16,702 nt of DNA from Rhodospirillaceae bacterium (lineage in GTDB: Bacteria; Pseudomonadota; Alphaproteobacteria; Rhodospirillales; Rhodospirillaceae), in assembly GCA_002691085.1 (NCBI GenBank), contig NZGX01000088.1:1-16702 (forward strand). Direction: 5' to 3'. The translations under genes were made by a program, and so were the position numbers. Below are positions 1 through 8,833 of the stretch, in pieces. The notes under the pieces were generated by a model, which had not been told where the DNA came from, did no database searches, and worked only from the letters and a program-made list of their open reading frames with translations. Position 1 is the first letter of the stretch. Each line of letters begins with the position of its first letter.

Positions 1-2315
1 CACCGCCCAAGAAAGCCCCAAGAGCCAGAAAAGACACAATTGAGACCCCCGGAACTTCTGTCAAGTATTGCAAAACCATAACCAAAATTATATACATCAT
101 GATTTTTCTCATATTCCTCTATATGATTATCTAATCCTATACCTGATGTAACGGCAAATGCACCAATATAGTCATCTTTCTTTGTACTCAATGGGGCAAT
201 AAAATCCGATAGGGCATAGTTTGGTTTAGTTTTTGAACTTTTTTTCATTTGCTGTCTTAAGGTGTGAAGAGTTTCAATACGAGTCCCTCTATTCTTATCT
301 GAAAAAACTTCTATATCATCGCCAACAGAGTTCGCAGGCCAAAAACCTACTACTCCGTTGCAGGTGATCAATTTTTTATTAATAATATTATCTAGCATCC
401 TTTGAGCATCGTTAAATAATTCAGATGCAGTTTTTCCTACAAATTTATCATTCAGAATATCAGGATATTTACCCTTAATCTCCCAGGTAGAAAAAAATGG
501 AGTCCAATCAATGTTTTCTATTAACTCACTTATTTGGAAGTCTCTAAAATATGTAAGTCCTAGCTTTCTTGGTTTTGGAGGAATGTAATTATTCCAATCT
601 AATTGTAATCTATTTTTCCTTGCATTCCCGATTTTATTCTCTACTTTATTTTTTTTACCTTTTTCATAGCTTTTACGCATAGCTAAATAGTTTTGTTTTA
701 TTTCTACAATAAAACTTTTTCTTTTTTCTTTTGATAATAAACTTGTTGATACTCCAACGGCTCTAGATGCATCAGTAACATGTATTGTTTTTTCCGGATA
801 ATTTGGTTCAATTTTAATTGCAGTATGTAATTTTGAAGTTGTTGCGCCTCCTATGAGTAAAGGTACTTCCATACCCTTTTTATTCATTTCTTTTGCAATA
901 AGAACCATTTCCTCAAGGCTAGGAGTAATAAGTCCAGAGAGTCCTATTATATCTGCATCTTCATCAATTGCAGTCTGAAGAATTTTTTCAGAAGGAACCA
1001 TTACACCTAAATCAATAATATCAAAATTATTACATTGAAGAACAACTCCAACTATATTTTTTCCAATATCGTGAACATCTCCTTTTACAGTCGCCAATAC
1101 TATCTTTCCTTTTGCTTTTTTCTCTACCTGTCCACTTTTCTCAGCTTCAATAAATGGAACAAGTATTGAAACAGATTTCTTCATAACTCTTGCGCTCTTA
1201 ACTACCTGTGGGAGAAACATTTTACCTTCCCCAAATAGATCTCCGACAATATTCATTCCATCCATGAGGGGACCTTCAATTACATCTAGCGCAACAGAGC
1301 TATTTTTTCGTGCTTCCTCTGTATCTTGGTCTATAAATTCTGTTAAACCATTGACGAGAGAGTATTTAAGTCTTTCATTAACACTCTTACTTCTCCAAGC
1401 AAGGTCCAGGGTTTTTTTAGTCTTATCTTTTCTAAAGCTCTCAGCATGCTCGAGTAATCTATCAGTAGAGTCTTCCCTTTTATTAAGGATCACATCTGTT
1501 ACTAATTCTTTAAGTTTTTGTGGAATCTCATCATAGATTGTTAGTTGACCTGCATTAACAATTCCCATGGTCATTCCTGCTCTAATTGCATGATAGAGAA
1601 AGACTGAATGCATTGCTTCTCGAACAGTATCATTGCCTCTAAAAGAAAATGAAATATTTGATACACCTCCAGAAATTTGACATTCTGGCAACATAGTCTT
1701 TACTTTTTTTGTTGCCTCAATGAAATCGATAGCATAAGAATTATGTTCTTCTATTCCCGTGGCTACAGCAAAAATGTTTAAGTCAAAGATTATATCTTCA
1801 GTTGGAAAGTTAATATTATCTCTGAGTAATTCATAAGAACGCTTGCAGATACTAACCCTTCTATCAACTGTATCAGCTTGACCATTTTCATCAAAAGCCA
1901 TGACAACAACAGCTGCTCCATATCTTTTGGCTTGAAGGGCCTGTCTTAAAAATATTTCTTCACCTTCTTTAAGGCTGATAGAGTTGACTATACATTTTCC
2001 TTGAACACACTTTAACCCAGCCTCAATTACTGACCATTTTGATGAGTCGATCATGATTGGAACGCGGCATATCTCAGGTTCAGAAGCTATATGATTTAAG
2101 AAAACTGACATAGTTTCCTCGGAGTCAATCATAGCTTCGTCCATATTAATATCTATAATTTGGGCGCCATTATTAACTTGCTGCCTTGCTACGTCTAATG
2201 CGCTTTCATAGTCGTTATTAAGTATAAGCTTCTTAAACTTTGATGAACCTGTGACATTAGTTCGTTCACCAATATTAACAAAATTTAGAATTGAGGTTTG
2301 GCTATTATTATTCAT
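1..2315 (-). CDS. metH: Methionine synthase, folate/cobalamin/SAM-binding part (split MetH, 3' end cut by window)
   Basis: Carries the C-terminal modules of B12-dependent methionine synthase, which transfers methyl from 5-methyl-THF via cobalamin to homocysteine; the homocysteine module is the separate ORF just upstream. Seen in order: pterin-binding domain opening with NIGERTNVTGS (residues about 14-24), a cap region (about 330-400) and a B12 Rossmann domain with the lower-ligand motif DVHDIGKN (about 413-420, His is the cobalt ligand) and GLSGL. The SAM reactivation domain starts near 593 (IDWTPFF, VGDDIE, LRQQ, DYIGAFAVT). I read the region from 2315 to about 841 codon by codon without a stop, and the rest less closely. 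ATG at 2315-2313 overlaps the TGA of the upstream gene as ATGA, suggesting translational coupling; only a weak GAG lies in front. After HDVYN (end at base 87) the expected KALADRLAE-type sequence is absent, so the last ~28 codons do not match the family. Confidence 0.93.
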   Translation of the reverse strand, partial: MNNNSQTSILNFVNIGERTNVTGSSKFKKLILNNDYESALDVARQQVNNGAQIIDINMDEAMIDSEETMSVFLNHIASEPEICRVPIMIDSSKWSVIEAGLKCVQGKCIVNSISLKEGEEIFLRQALQAKRYGAAVVVMAFDENGQADTVDRRVSICKRSYELLRDNINFPTEDIIFDLNIFAVATGIEEHNSYAIDFIEATKKVKTMLPECQISGGVSNISFSFRGNDTVREAMHSVFLYHAIRAGMTMGIVNAGQLTIYDEIPQKLKELVTDVILNKREDSTDRLLEHAESFRKDKTKKTLDLAWRSKSVNERLKYSLVNGLTEFIDQDTEEARKNSSVALDVIEGPLMDGMNIVGDLFGEGKMFLPQVVKSARVMKKSVSILVPFIEAEKSGQVEKKAKGKIVLATVKGDVHDIGKNIVGVVLQCNNFDIIDLGVMVPSEKILQTAIDEDADIIGLSGLITPSLEEMVLIAKEMNKKGMEVPLLIGGATTSKLHTAIKIEPNYPEKTIHVTDASRAVGVSTSLLSKEKRKSFIVEIKQNYLAMRKSYEKGKKNKVENKIGNARKNRLQLDWNNYIPPKPRKLGLTYFRDFQISELIENIDWTPFFSTWEIKGKYPDILNDKFVGKTASELFNDAQRMLDNIINKKLITCNGVVGFWPANSVGDDIEVFSDKNRGTRIETLHTLRQQMKKSSKTKPNYALSDFIAPLSTKKDDYIGAFAVTSGIGLDNHIEEYEKNHDVYNFGYGFAILDRSSGGLNCVFSGSWGFLGR

Positions 2316-3376
2316 ATCTTTAGTGGCTCAAGACCGGATAATTTCATTTTTGGTTCTATTGATGGGATAAGCCTCGTTTCTTTTTTTTGGATAATTTCTG
2401 AAATCCTTCTAATATGTTCGGGTGTTGTACCACAACAACCACCTATAATATTAACAATTTTTTCGTCCACCCATTCTTCAATGAGTTCAGCCATCTCATT
2501 AGGTGTTTGATCGTATTCCCCAAACTCATTTGGTAGACCGGCATTAGGAAATACACATATATTTGTATCAGCAATTTTCGACAGCTCGCGAACATAGGGG
2601 TAAAGTTGCTGCGCTCCAAGGGCACAATTCAACCCAACTGAAAATGCAGAACAATGTCTTATTGAATTCCAGAATGCTTCTAATGTTTGACCGGAGAGGG
2701 TTCTTCCAGAAAGGTCGGTTATTGTTCCTGAAATCATTATTGGTAATCTATTAGCAGTCTGATCATAGGTTTCTTCAACAGCCAGAATAGCAGCTTTTGA
2801 GTTAAGGGTATCAAAAATTGTTTCTATTAGTAGAATATCAACGCCACCATCAATTAATCCATTTATTGCCTCTTTGTAAGACTCTTTAAGTTCATCAAAA
2901 GAAATATTTCTTTTTCCAGGGTCATTTACATCGGGTGAAATAGAAGCTGTTCTGTTTGTAGGTCCCAACGCCCCAGCTACAAACCTTGGTTTATCTGGTG
3001 TTATATTATCAAACTCATTACATGCTTTTCTGGCAAGTTTAGCTGCCTGAAAATTTAGTTCATACACATAACTTTCCATACCATAGTCAGATTGTGCTAT
3101 TGATGTAGAGCTAAATGTATTTGTTTCTATAATATCAGCACCGGCTTCTAAAAAAGATTTATGAATTTCAAAAATAATTTCTGGTTGACTTAACGTTAGT
3201 ATATCGTTGTTGCCCTTGATAGGCTTCTTCCAGTCTTTAAATTTACCCCCTCTATAGCCATTTTCATCAAGATTTTTATCTTGTATCATTGTTCCCATTG
3301 CCCCATCAAGGACAAGAATTCTTGATTTTATTGCAGAATCAAGAGCAATTTGGCGCTTGCGTTTCTCTAAGCTCAT
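2312..3376 (-). CDS. metH: Homocysteine S-methyltransferase half of split methionine synthase
   Basis: 354-aa protein matching only the N-terminal homocysteine-binding TIM-barrel module of MetH (the full-length enzyme is about 1,200 aa). Seen: DGAMGTMIQ (24-32), GADIIETNTF (79-88), ALGPTNRTAS (136-145), DILLIETIFDT (180-190), and the zinc ligands Cys251 (GLNCALGA) and Cys314-Cys315 (GGCCGTTP). It ends with LSGLEPL, the linker that in one-piece MetH runs straight into the folate domain, so the break lies exactly at the domain boundary. It should act in the cytoplasm together with the adjacent folate/B12 protein to make methionine; alone it has no cobalamin domain. Start ATG at 3376; the leader is short and the ribosome site is weak. 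Alternative reading: a stand-alone BHMT-like or S-methylmethionine methyltransferase, less likely given the linker and neighbour. Confidence 0.93.
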   Translation of the reverse strand: MSLEKRKRQIALDSAIKSRILVLDGAMGTMIQDKNLDENGYRGGKFKDWKKPIKGNNDILTLSQPEIIFEIHKSFLEAGADIIETNTFSSTSIAQSDYGMESYVYELNFQAAKLARKACNEFDNITPDKPRFVAGALGPTNRTASISPDVNDPGKRNISFDELKESYKEAINGLIDGGVDILLIETIFDTLNSKAAILAVEETYDQTANRLPIMISGTITDLSGRTLSGQTLEAFWNSIRHCSAFSVGLNCALGAQQLYPYVRELSKIADTNICVFPNAGLPNEFGEYDQTPNEMAELIEEWVDEKIVNIIGGCCGTTPEHIRRISEIIQKKETRLIPSIEPKMKLSGLEPLKI

Positions 3377-3398
3377 ACATTATTCTTTCAAAAACGTA

Positions 3399-3419
3399 CT
3401 CGATATTATTTATTTCGAG
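3399..3419 (-). promoter_or_regulatory. Small inverted repeat in the metH leader
   Basis: Arms ctcga (3399-3403) and tcgag (3415-3419) are perfect inverted repeats separated by 11 AT-rich bases, just downstream of the predicted metH -10 box. They could be an operator half-site pair or a weak hairpin. A 5-bp arm pair can easily occur by chance. Confidence 0.25.
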
Positions 3420-3449
3420 CTTATAGTTTACCAAGTTATTTTTAGTCAA
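3420..3449 (-). promoter_or_regulatory. Predicted sigma70 promoter of the split metH operon
   Basis: On the minus strand TTGACT (3449-3444), an 18-base spacer and TATAAG (3425-3420) form a good housekeeping promoter. The transcript would start near 3413, leaving a leader of under 40 nt before the 3376 ATG, too short for a cobalamin or SAM riboswitch. Confidence 0.55.
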
Positions 3450-3487
3450 GTATTACACAAAACTTTTTTAAAGTGGAGATATTTAAA

Positions 3488-4072
3488 ATGAAAAAACCAC
3501 CTGAGTTAATGGCAATTAATACTCCTACCCAGGATATACTTATAGAGAACCTTGATGAAGGAATGAAGAAGTACTTTAAGGTCTGTAAGGAAAAGATTGG
3601 TTTTATTCCTAATGTTTTACTATCATTTGCTTTTAGGCCAGAAAAGTTAAAAAACTTTGTATCAACATATAATGAGCTGATGTTAGGAGAGAGTGGATTA
3701 TCCAAACTTGAAAGAGAAATGATTGCAGTTGTGGTCTCATCAACAAATCATTGTTTCTATTGTGTGGTTGCCCATGGCCAAGCAGTGAGGCAATTATCGG
3801 GAGACCCAGAGCTTTCTGAAAAATTAAGTATAAACTACCGAACAGCACTACTAGATAAAAAGCAGAAGGCTATGCTTGATTTTGCATATAAACTTACAAA
3901 AGAACCATCTTTAATTGAGAACAGTGATCGTGGAAGATTAAGAGAAGCTGGATTTACGGAAGAAGATATTTTTGATATTGCAGATACTGTTGCTTTTTTT
4001 AATATGTCTAATAGAATTGCATCTGGACTTGATATGCAGCCTAATAAACAGTATCACAAAATGAATAGATAG
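3488..4072 (+). CDS. AhpD-like peroxidase-related protein (carboxymuconolactone decarboxylase family)
   Basis: About 194 aa from this start. It contains the AhpD-type active-site segment: a conserved glutamate in LEREMIAVVVSS, then the redox CxxC-xxx-H as Cys89-Phe-Tyr-Cys92 and His96 (numbered from ATG 3488). The family reduces peroxides or acts as a thiol-dependent antioxidant; length and layout fit the uncharacterised peroxidase-related subgroup of about 190 aa rather than true AhpD. No signal peptide, so cytoplasmic. Start: GGAG at 3475-3478 is placed 9 bases before ATG 3488; an in-frame GTG at 3473 (5 residues longer) has no such site, and ATG 3509 (MAINTP) is a shorter option. Divergent from metH across about 110 bp. 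The substrate cannot be told from sequence. Confidence 0.85.
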   Translation: MKKPPELMAINTPTQDILIENLDEGMKKYFKVCKEKIGFIPNVLLSFAFRPEKLKNFVSTYNELMLGESGLSKLEREMIAVVVSSTNHCFYCVVAHGQAVRQLSGDPELSEKLSINYRTALLDKKQKAMLDFAYKLTKEPSLIENSDRGRLREAGFTEEDIFDIADTVAFFNMSNRIASGLDMQPNKQYHKMNR

Positions 4073-4153
4073 TAATAAATCAATATTATTTCTTATTTTT
4101 TACATGTATTGTCGTTATAAATTTAATAATTTTATGGGGAGGCAAAATTAGTT

Positions 4154-4456
4154 GTGGCAGAAACTGAGAATAAAGAAGTTTATTTGACTCCAAAAGGAAG
4201 AAATCCACATTTCTTTGACGATCCAAATATAGATAGATTAATATCGATGGTGATGGAACTTGCTTCTGAGCTTTCCGTAACTAGAGACCGCTTGGATAGT
4301 CATCAGAGGATACTTGAAAAAAAAGGAATTTTTATTTCAGATGAGATTGAAACATTTGATCCATCTCCCGAGGAATTAAAATCAAGAGAGGAATGGCGAA
4401 GTAAATTTCTTGATAGAGTTTTAAATGCTTTATATACAAAATATGATGAGAAATAG
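4154..4456 (+). CDS. Conserved hypothetical protein, 100 aa
   Basis: Function not recognised. A short, charged, soluble protein with no membrane segment or signal peptide. Residues about 24-55 (DRLISMVMELASELSV onward) have heptad-like hydrophobic spacing and probably form a helix or short coiled coil; the C-terminal half (EEWRSKFLDRVLNAL) is a second amphipathic helix. A strong GGGGAGG (4136-4142) lies 11 bases before a GTG codon at 4154; the only nearby ATG (4134) hits a stop within six codons, so GTG is the best start. It sits 35 bp before purT and may be co-transcribed, but its content gives no link to purine synthesis. It resembles hypothetical proteins of similar pattern I recall from Alphaproteobacteria, without a known role. 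Confidence 0.75.
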   Translation: MAETENKEVYLTPKGRNPHFFDDPNIDRLISMVMELASELSVTRDRLDSHQRILEKKGIFISDEIETFDPSPEELKSREEWRSKFLDRVLNALYTKYDEK

Positions 4457-4491
4457 AACCCAATTTAATTTTTTTTTATGATGAATGTAAT

Positions 4492-5619
4492 ATGAAGAAA
4501 GTTTTATTACTTGGAAGTGGTGAGTTGGGTAAAGAGCTTGTCATTAGCCTAAAAAGACTAGGTTGTCATGTGAGAGCTTGCGACAGCTATGATAATGCTC
4601 CTGCTCAGCAGGTAACAGACTCTCGTTCTGTTATAAATATGCTTGATGGTGAGCAGGTTATGAAGGAGATATTAGATTATAATCCTGATTTAATTGTACC
4701 TGAGATTGAAGCAATACGGACTGAGGTTCTAATTGAAGCTGAGGAAAAGGGATTTACTGTTATTCCAAGCGCTAGGGCAGTTAATCTAACAATGAATCGT
4801 GACCATATCCGAGATAGGGCTTATGAACTTGGGTTAAAGACTGCAAAATTTGAATATGCAGAATCTCTAAATGATTTAAAAGATGTTTCAAAGAAAATTG
4901 GATTTCCACTAGTTATCAAACCTGTTATGAGCTCTAGTGGAAAAGGACAATCGCTTGTCTCTGATAAAGTAAATATTGAGAAGGCATGGGACTATGCTGT
5001 TAGTGGAATGAGGGGTGATAGAAAGAGAGTTATCGCAGAAGAATTTATTGATTTTGATTATGAGATAACTCTTTTAACTATTAAACAAAGAAATGCTCCT
5101 ACAATATTTTGCAAATCAATAGGTCATTACCAAGAGAGAGGCGACTATCAGTTCAGTTGGCAGCCAAGCCAAGCTTCAGAAAAAATAGAGAAAAAAGCAC
5201 AGGATATGGCAAAAATTATTACTAACGACCTAGGAGGTGTTGGTGTCTTTGGAGTAGAATTTTTTATCCAAGGTGATGAGGTGGTCTTTAGTGAATTAAG
5301 TCCAAGGCCACATGATACAGGGTTGGTAACATTATTTACTCAATCATTAAGTGAGTTTGATCTTCATGCAAGAGCGATTCTTGGATATCCAATTTATCAA
5401 AATTTTTTCGAGAAGAAAGGGGCTAGTCATGTTGTGCTCGCAAATTCAGAAAAGGATGATTTTATTTTTAAGGGTCTAGAGTTAGCAATGAAGGAGCCAC
5501 AGGTAGACGTTCGTGTATTTGGCAAACCAACTACGCGAAAATATAGAAGAATGGCAGTTGTTTTGGGACCAAATGTGGATACTGTAAAAAAAGCAGCTGG
5601 CAGTATCAAGATAATTTAG
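4492..5619 (+). CDS. purT: Formate-dependent phosphoribosylglycinamide formyltransferase
   Basis: 375 aa against about 390 for E. coli PurT. The ATP-grasp enzyme makes formyl-GAR from GAR, formate and ATP in de novo purine synthesis, replacing the folate-dependent PurN step. Seen: an N-terminal Rossmann-like GSGELGKE (8-15) and VPEIEAI (69-75) typical of PurT/PurK; an ATP-grasp core with KPVMSSSGKGQS (143-154), AEEFIDFD (182-189), GVFGVEFF (251-258) and the Mg/ATP-binding SELSPRPHDTG (267-277). These mark PurT rather than PurK. Start ATG 4492 follows an AT-rich stretch with no strong ribosome site. It is followed after 40 bp by glmU and after that by glmS, so the three plus-strand genes may form one transcript, though their pathways differ. 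A formyl-THF-independent enzyme fits a genome that depends on formate as a one-carbon source, an inference only. Confidence 0.93.
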   Translation: MKKVLLLGSGELGKELVISLKRLGCHVRACDSYDNAPAQQVTDSRSVINMLDGEQVMKEILDYNPDLIVPEIEAIRTEVLIEAEEKGFTVIPSARAVNLTMNRDHIRDRAYELGLKTAKFEYAESLNDLKDVSKKIGFPLVIKPVMSSSGKGQSLVSDKVNIEKAWDYAVSGMRGDRKRVIAEEFIDFDYEITLLTIKQRNAPTIFCKSIGHYQERGDYQFSWQPSQASEKIEKKAQDMAKIITNDLGGVGVFGVEFFIQGDEVVFSELSPRPHDTGLVTLFTQSLSEFDLHARAILGYPIYQNFFEKKGASHVVLANSEKDDFIFKGLELAMKEPQVDVRVFGKPTTRKYRRMAVVLGPNVDTVKKAAGSIKII

Positions 5620-5659
5620 GCAAAGTATTTTCCATTTAAGATAGATAAGGATTTTTTTT

Positions 5660-7012
5660 ATGACCCAAGCCAAAACGTCAGTTATTATTCTGGCAGCCGG
5701 AATGGGTAAAAGGATGCACTCTTCAATACCAAAAGTTATGCATACTTTAGCTGGTAGGCCAATGATTAGTCATGTTCTTGAGACTGTTTCTCAGGCGGGA
5801 TATAGCGATATAGTTTTAGTTGTTGGGAAAGAAATGGAAAAAAATCATGAGTTATTTCTTCCATATCAAACCGTACATCAAAGAGAAAGACTTGGAACTG
5901 GCCATGCTGTTAAAATTGCTTTAGAGGCAATGGGAGAGATGCCTGAAAATATTTTAATTTTATATGGAGATACTCCGTTAATATCTGCATCACATTTAAA
6001 CCATCTAGTAAGAATTATTGAAGATGGAGCAGACTCTGCTCTCCTTGCTTTTAAAGAAGATAAATCAAATTCTTATGGACGGGTTTTTGTAAAAGATAGT
6101 CATGTAGATAAAATAATCGAGGCATCTGATGCTTCCAGCGAAGAGTTAAAAAATAATTTGTGTAACTCAGGTATTATGGCTGTTTCAGGAAAAATAATTA
6201 TAAATGCAGTAAATCAAATAAAAGATAATAACTCTAAGAAAGAGTTCTATTTAACAGACATTGTTTCCATTATTAATCAAGATGGAGGAAAGACAAGCTT
6301 CGTTGAATGCTCAAAGGATGAATGTGTTGGCATAAATAATAAAAGTGACCTTGCGAAAGCAGAAGCAATTATTCAAGAGAAATATAGAGAAAATTTTATG
6401 CAAAAGGGAGTGACGCTTTTAGACCCTAAGTCTGTCTTTTTTTCTTTTGATACAATTTTAGGACAGGATGTAGAGATTGGACCTTTTACAATCTTTGGTC
6501 CCGGGGTTTCAGTTGGTTCTAATGTCAAAATAAAAGGATTTTGCCATCTTGAACACGCGGTAGTCTCCAATAATGCTGTGATAGGACCCTATGCACGTTT
6601 ACGCCCAGGTACAAATATTGATGAAGATGTGCGCATAGGAAACTTTGTTGAGATTAAGAATAGTCAAATTAGGTCAGGTGCGAAGGTTAATCATCTTGCT
6701 TATGTCGGAGATACAAATTTAGGTAAACAATCAAATATTGGCGCAGGAACAATAACTGCAAATTATGATGGTTTTAATAAATCTAAGACAAATATTGGAG
6801 AAAGGGTATCAATTGGCTCAAACAGTGTTTTGGTTGCTCCTGTTAATATCGGAGATGACTCTGTAACAGGAGCAGGGACCATTGTTCGAAAAGATATTCC
6901 TGATAATTCTGTTTCTATTACTGAGGGCGCCCAAAAAACTTCTATTGGTGCAGCTGAAAAGTATAAAGCTCAAAAAAAGCTCAAGACAAAGAAAGATAAT
7001 GAGGATTTATAA
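5660..7012 (+). CDS. glmU: Bifunctional GlcN-1-P acetyltransferase / GlcNAc-1-P uridyltransferase
   Basis: 450 aa (E. coli 456). Converts glucosamine-1-P plus acetyl-CoA to GlcNAc-1-P, then with UTP to UDP-GlcNAc for peptidoglycan and lipid A. N-terminal uridyltransferase: LAAGMGKRMHSSIPKVMH (11-28) with the nucleotide-binding lysine, RLGTGHAVK, YGDTPLIS, NSGIMA and EFYLTD. C-terminal left-handed beta-helix (about 250-430) with hexapeptide repeats, GPYARLRPGT, GNFVEIKN, NHLAYVGDTNLG and NIGAGTITANYDG, the acetyltransferase site. The last 25 residues are a Lys-rich tail. Start ATG 5660 has AAGGA (5647-5651) 8 bases upstream. Ends 3 bp before glmS, so translation of the pair is probably coupled. 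The HLEHA and NHLAYVGD forms look alphaproteobacterial from memory. Confidence 0.96.
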   Translation: MTQAKTSVIILAAGMGKRMHSSIPKVMHTLAGRPMISHVLETVSQAGYSDIVLVVGKEMEKNHELFLPYQTVHQRERLGTGHAVKIALEAMGEMPENILILYGDTPLISASHLNHLVRIIEDGADSALLAFKEDKSNSYGRVFVKDSHVDKIIEASDASSEELKNNLCNSGIMAVSGKIIINAVNQIKDNNSKKEFYLTDIVSIINQDGGKTSFVECSKDECVGINNKSDLAKAEAIIQEKYRENFMQKGVTLLDPKSVFFSFDTILGQDVEIGPFTIFGPGVSVGSNVKIKGFCHLEHAVVSNNAVIGPYARLRPGTNIDEDVRIGNFVEIKNSQIRSGAKVNHLAYVGDTNLGKQSNIGAGTITANYDGFNKSKTNIGERVSIGSNSVLVAPVNIGDDSVTGAGTIVRKDIPDNSVSITEGAQKTSIGAAEKYKAQKKLKTKKDNEDL

Positions 7013-7015
7013 TCG

Positions 7016-8833
7016 ATGTGCGGGATTATAGGAGTTATTGGTACAAGTCATTCTGCATCTTTGATTTTAGAAGGATTAAAAAGACTTGAGTACAGAGGGT
7101 ATGACTCAGCAGGTATTGCAACACTTGATAAAAATACGATTAACCGGCAGCGATCAGCTGGAAAGATATCTAATTTAGAGAAGCATTTAGAAACTAACCC
7201 ACTTACGGGCTTAATTGGTATTGGACATACACGTTGGGCAACCCATGGCCCAGCAAATGAAGAGAATGCTCACCCTCATTCCGATGGACAGGTTGCTGTT
7301 GTTCATAATGGTATAATTGAAAATTTTCAGAAACTAAAAGATGAACTCAGTGACTGTAATTTTGAGAGCACAACTGACAGTGAGGTTATTGTTCATTTAA
7401 TTTCTTATTACTTAGATAGGGGCGATAATCTAATTGATGCCTGCAGGAAAATGAAAGCAAGACTCAAGGGATCTTTTGCTTTAGCTGTTATTTCCCTAAA
7501 AGAGAATGATACTGTTATTGGAATTTGTCAGGGTAGCCCACTAGCAGTCGGTTATGGAAATGGAGAGATGTATCTTGGTTCAGACTCTCTTGCTCTTCTT
7601 CCCATGACCTCAAAGGTTTCTTATCTCAGTGACGGTGACTTTTGTATACTAAAGAGTGGGAGTGTCCAATTTTTTAATAGTGAGAATAAGAATGTTAAGA
7701 GAGAAATTAAAGAGTTAAGTATAGATGCCTCATCTGTCTCTAAAGGCAGTTTTGATCATTTTATGATGAAGGAAATACATGAACAGCCGCAGGTTATTAG
7801 AGATACTCTGAATGCTCTTATTGATTCTTCCTCACGTACGTCAGATTTATCCCAGCTAAATATTGATATTAATGATCTATCAAAAATCACAATAGTTGGA
7901 TGCGGAAGTGCTTATTATGCAGGCCTTGTTTCAAAGTACTGGTTTGAAGAGTACGCAAAAATTCCTGTTGAAGTTGATATTGGTTCGGAGTTTCGATACC
8001 GAAACCACCCTTTACCTGATAAGGGACTTGCAATTTTTATCTCTCAGTCCGGTGAAACTATCGATACGTTATACCCTCTAAGACTGTGCAAGGAGAAGGG
8101 GCAATATATTCTCTCAATTGTAAACTCGCCTGAGAGCACAATTGCTCGTGAATCCGACTCTGTCATTAAGACATTGGCAGGGCCAGAGATTGGTGTTGCC
8201 AGTACAAAGGCGTTCACAACGCAAATGGTGACGCTTGCTGTGCTCGCCTTATTTATTGCACGAAAAAGAAACCATTTATCAGAGAAAAAAGAACAAGAAC
8301 TTGTTAGTGCTTTATTAGAGCTCCCTGAAAAAATCTCAGAGATATTGAATGCTCAGGATTCAATCAATAAGGTTGCCTCTCAGATTAAGGATACTCAGAA
8401 TGTTCTTTATCTCGGACGTGGACATAATTATCCAATTGCTCTTGAAGGCGCTCTTAAGTTAAAGGAAATATCGTATATTCATGCAGAGGCGTATGCATCG
8501 GGAGAGATGAAGCATGGTCCCATTGCATTAATTGACAGCCATCTACCAATTGTTTTTATTGCTCCGTCAGATACTCTTTTTAGCAAGAGTCTTACAAACA
8601 TTGAGCAGGTGTCTGCTCGTGGGGGGAGAGTGATTGCCTTGACTGATGAGGCAGGTTCAGAAAAACTAAATGGTCTTCACGAATATCTTATTAAACTTCC
8701 TAAAGCTCATGAGTTTGTGCATCCAATCCTTTATTCTTTGCCAGTTCAGCTACTTGCATATTATACTGCAGTTCTCAAAGGGACTGATATTGATCAGCCA
8801 AAGAATTTAGCTAAAAGTGTTACTGTGGAGTAG
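7016..8833 (+). CDS. glmS: Glutamine-fructose-6-phosphate aminotransferase (isomerizing)
   Basis: 605 aa, full family length. Makes glucosamine-6-P from fructose-6-P and glutamine, the first committed step of amino-sugar synthesis; its product feeds glmU after GlmM, which is not in this window. Seen: N-terminal nucleophile Cys2 (MCGIIGVIG), glutaminase motifs RLEYRGYDSAG, HTRWATHG, VVHNGIIEN and TTDSEV; two SIS domains (SQSGETIDT, STKAFTTQ, GRGHNYPIALEGALKLKE, SYIHAEAY, GEMKHGP); and the C-terminal LAKSVTVE needed for the sugar isomerase site. GAGG (7001-7004) inside the glmU end is the likely ribosome site, about 11 bases upstream. The intergenic gap of 3 bp leaves no room for a glmS ribozyme, which belongs to Gram-positives, so control is likely at transcription from the upstream promoter or in trans. 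Confidence 0.97.
   Translation: MCGIIGVIGTSHSASLILEGLKRLEYRGYDSAGIATLDKNTINRQRSAGKISNLEKHLETNPLTGLIGIGHTRWATHGPANEENAHPHSDGQVAVVHNGIIENFQKLKDELSDCNFESTTDSEVIVHLISYYLDRGDNLIDACRKMKARLKGSFALAVISLKENDTVIGICQGSPLAVGYGNGEMYLGSDSLALLPMTSKVSYLSDGDFCILKSGSVQFFNSENKNVKREIKELSIDASSVSKGSFDHFMMKEIHEQPQVIRDTLNALIDSSSRTSDLSQLNIDINDLSKITIVGCGSAYYAGLVSKYWFEEYAKIPVEVDIGSEFRYRNHPLPDKGLAIFISQSGETIDTLYPLRLCKEKGQYILSIVNSPESTIARESDSVIKTLAGPEIGVASTKAFTTQMVTLAVLALFIARKRNHLSEKKEQELVSALLELPEKISEILNAQDSINKVASQIKDTQNVLYLGRGHNYPIALEGALKLKEISYIHAEAYASGEMKHGPIALIDSHLPIVFIAPSDTLFSKSLTNIEQVSARGGRVIALTDEAGSEKLNGLHEYLIKLPKAHEFVHPILYSLPVQLLAYYTAVLKGTDIDQPKNLAKSVTVE
8797..8833 (+). other. attTn7-like sequence at the glmS 3' end
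   Basis: Encodes the conserved PKNLAKSVTVE end of GlmS, which in Enterobacteria is the TnsD recognition stretch that directs Tn7 insertion about 25 bp downstream. No Tn7 end or tns gene is visible after it; the next gene begins 19 bp on. It is a potential target by protein-level conservation only, and may never be used in this organism. Confidence 0.3.

Noticed and set aside
1264..1536. Plus-strand 90-codon frame inside metH
   Set aside because: Antisense to a conserved domain, Ser/Leu-rich shadow translation, no ribosome site.
2381..2388. Run of 8 A (minus strand) in the homocysteine half of MetH as a programmed slippage site for making a fusion
   Set aside because: A -1 slip there reaches a TGA at 2330-2328 before the folate-half start, so no fusion product results.
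3377..3420. Cobalamin or SAM riboswitch before metH
   Set aside because: The predicted leader is under 40 nt and shows no B12-box-like conserved sequence.
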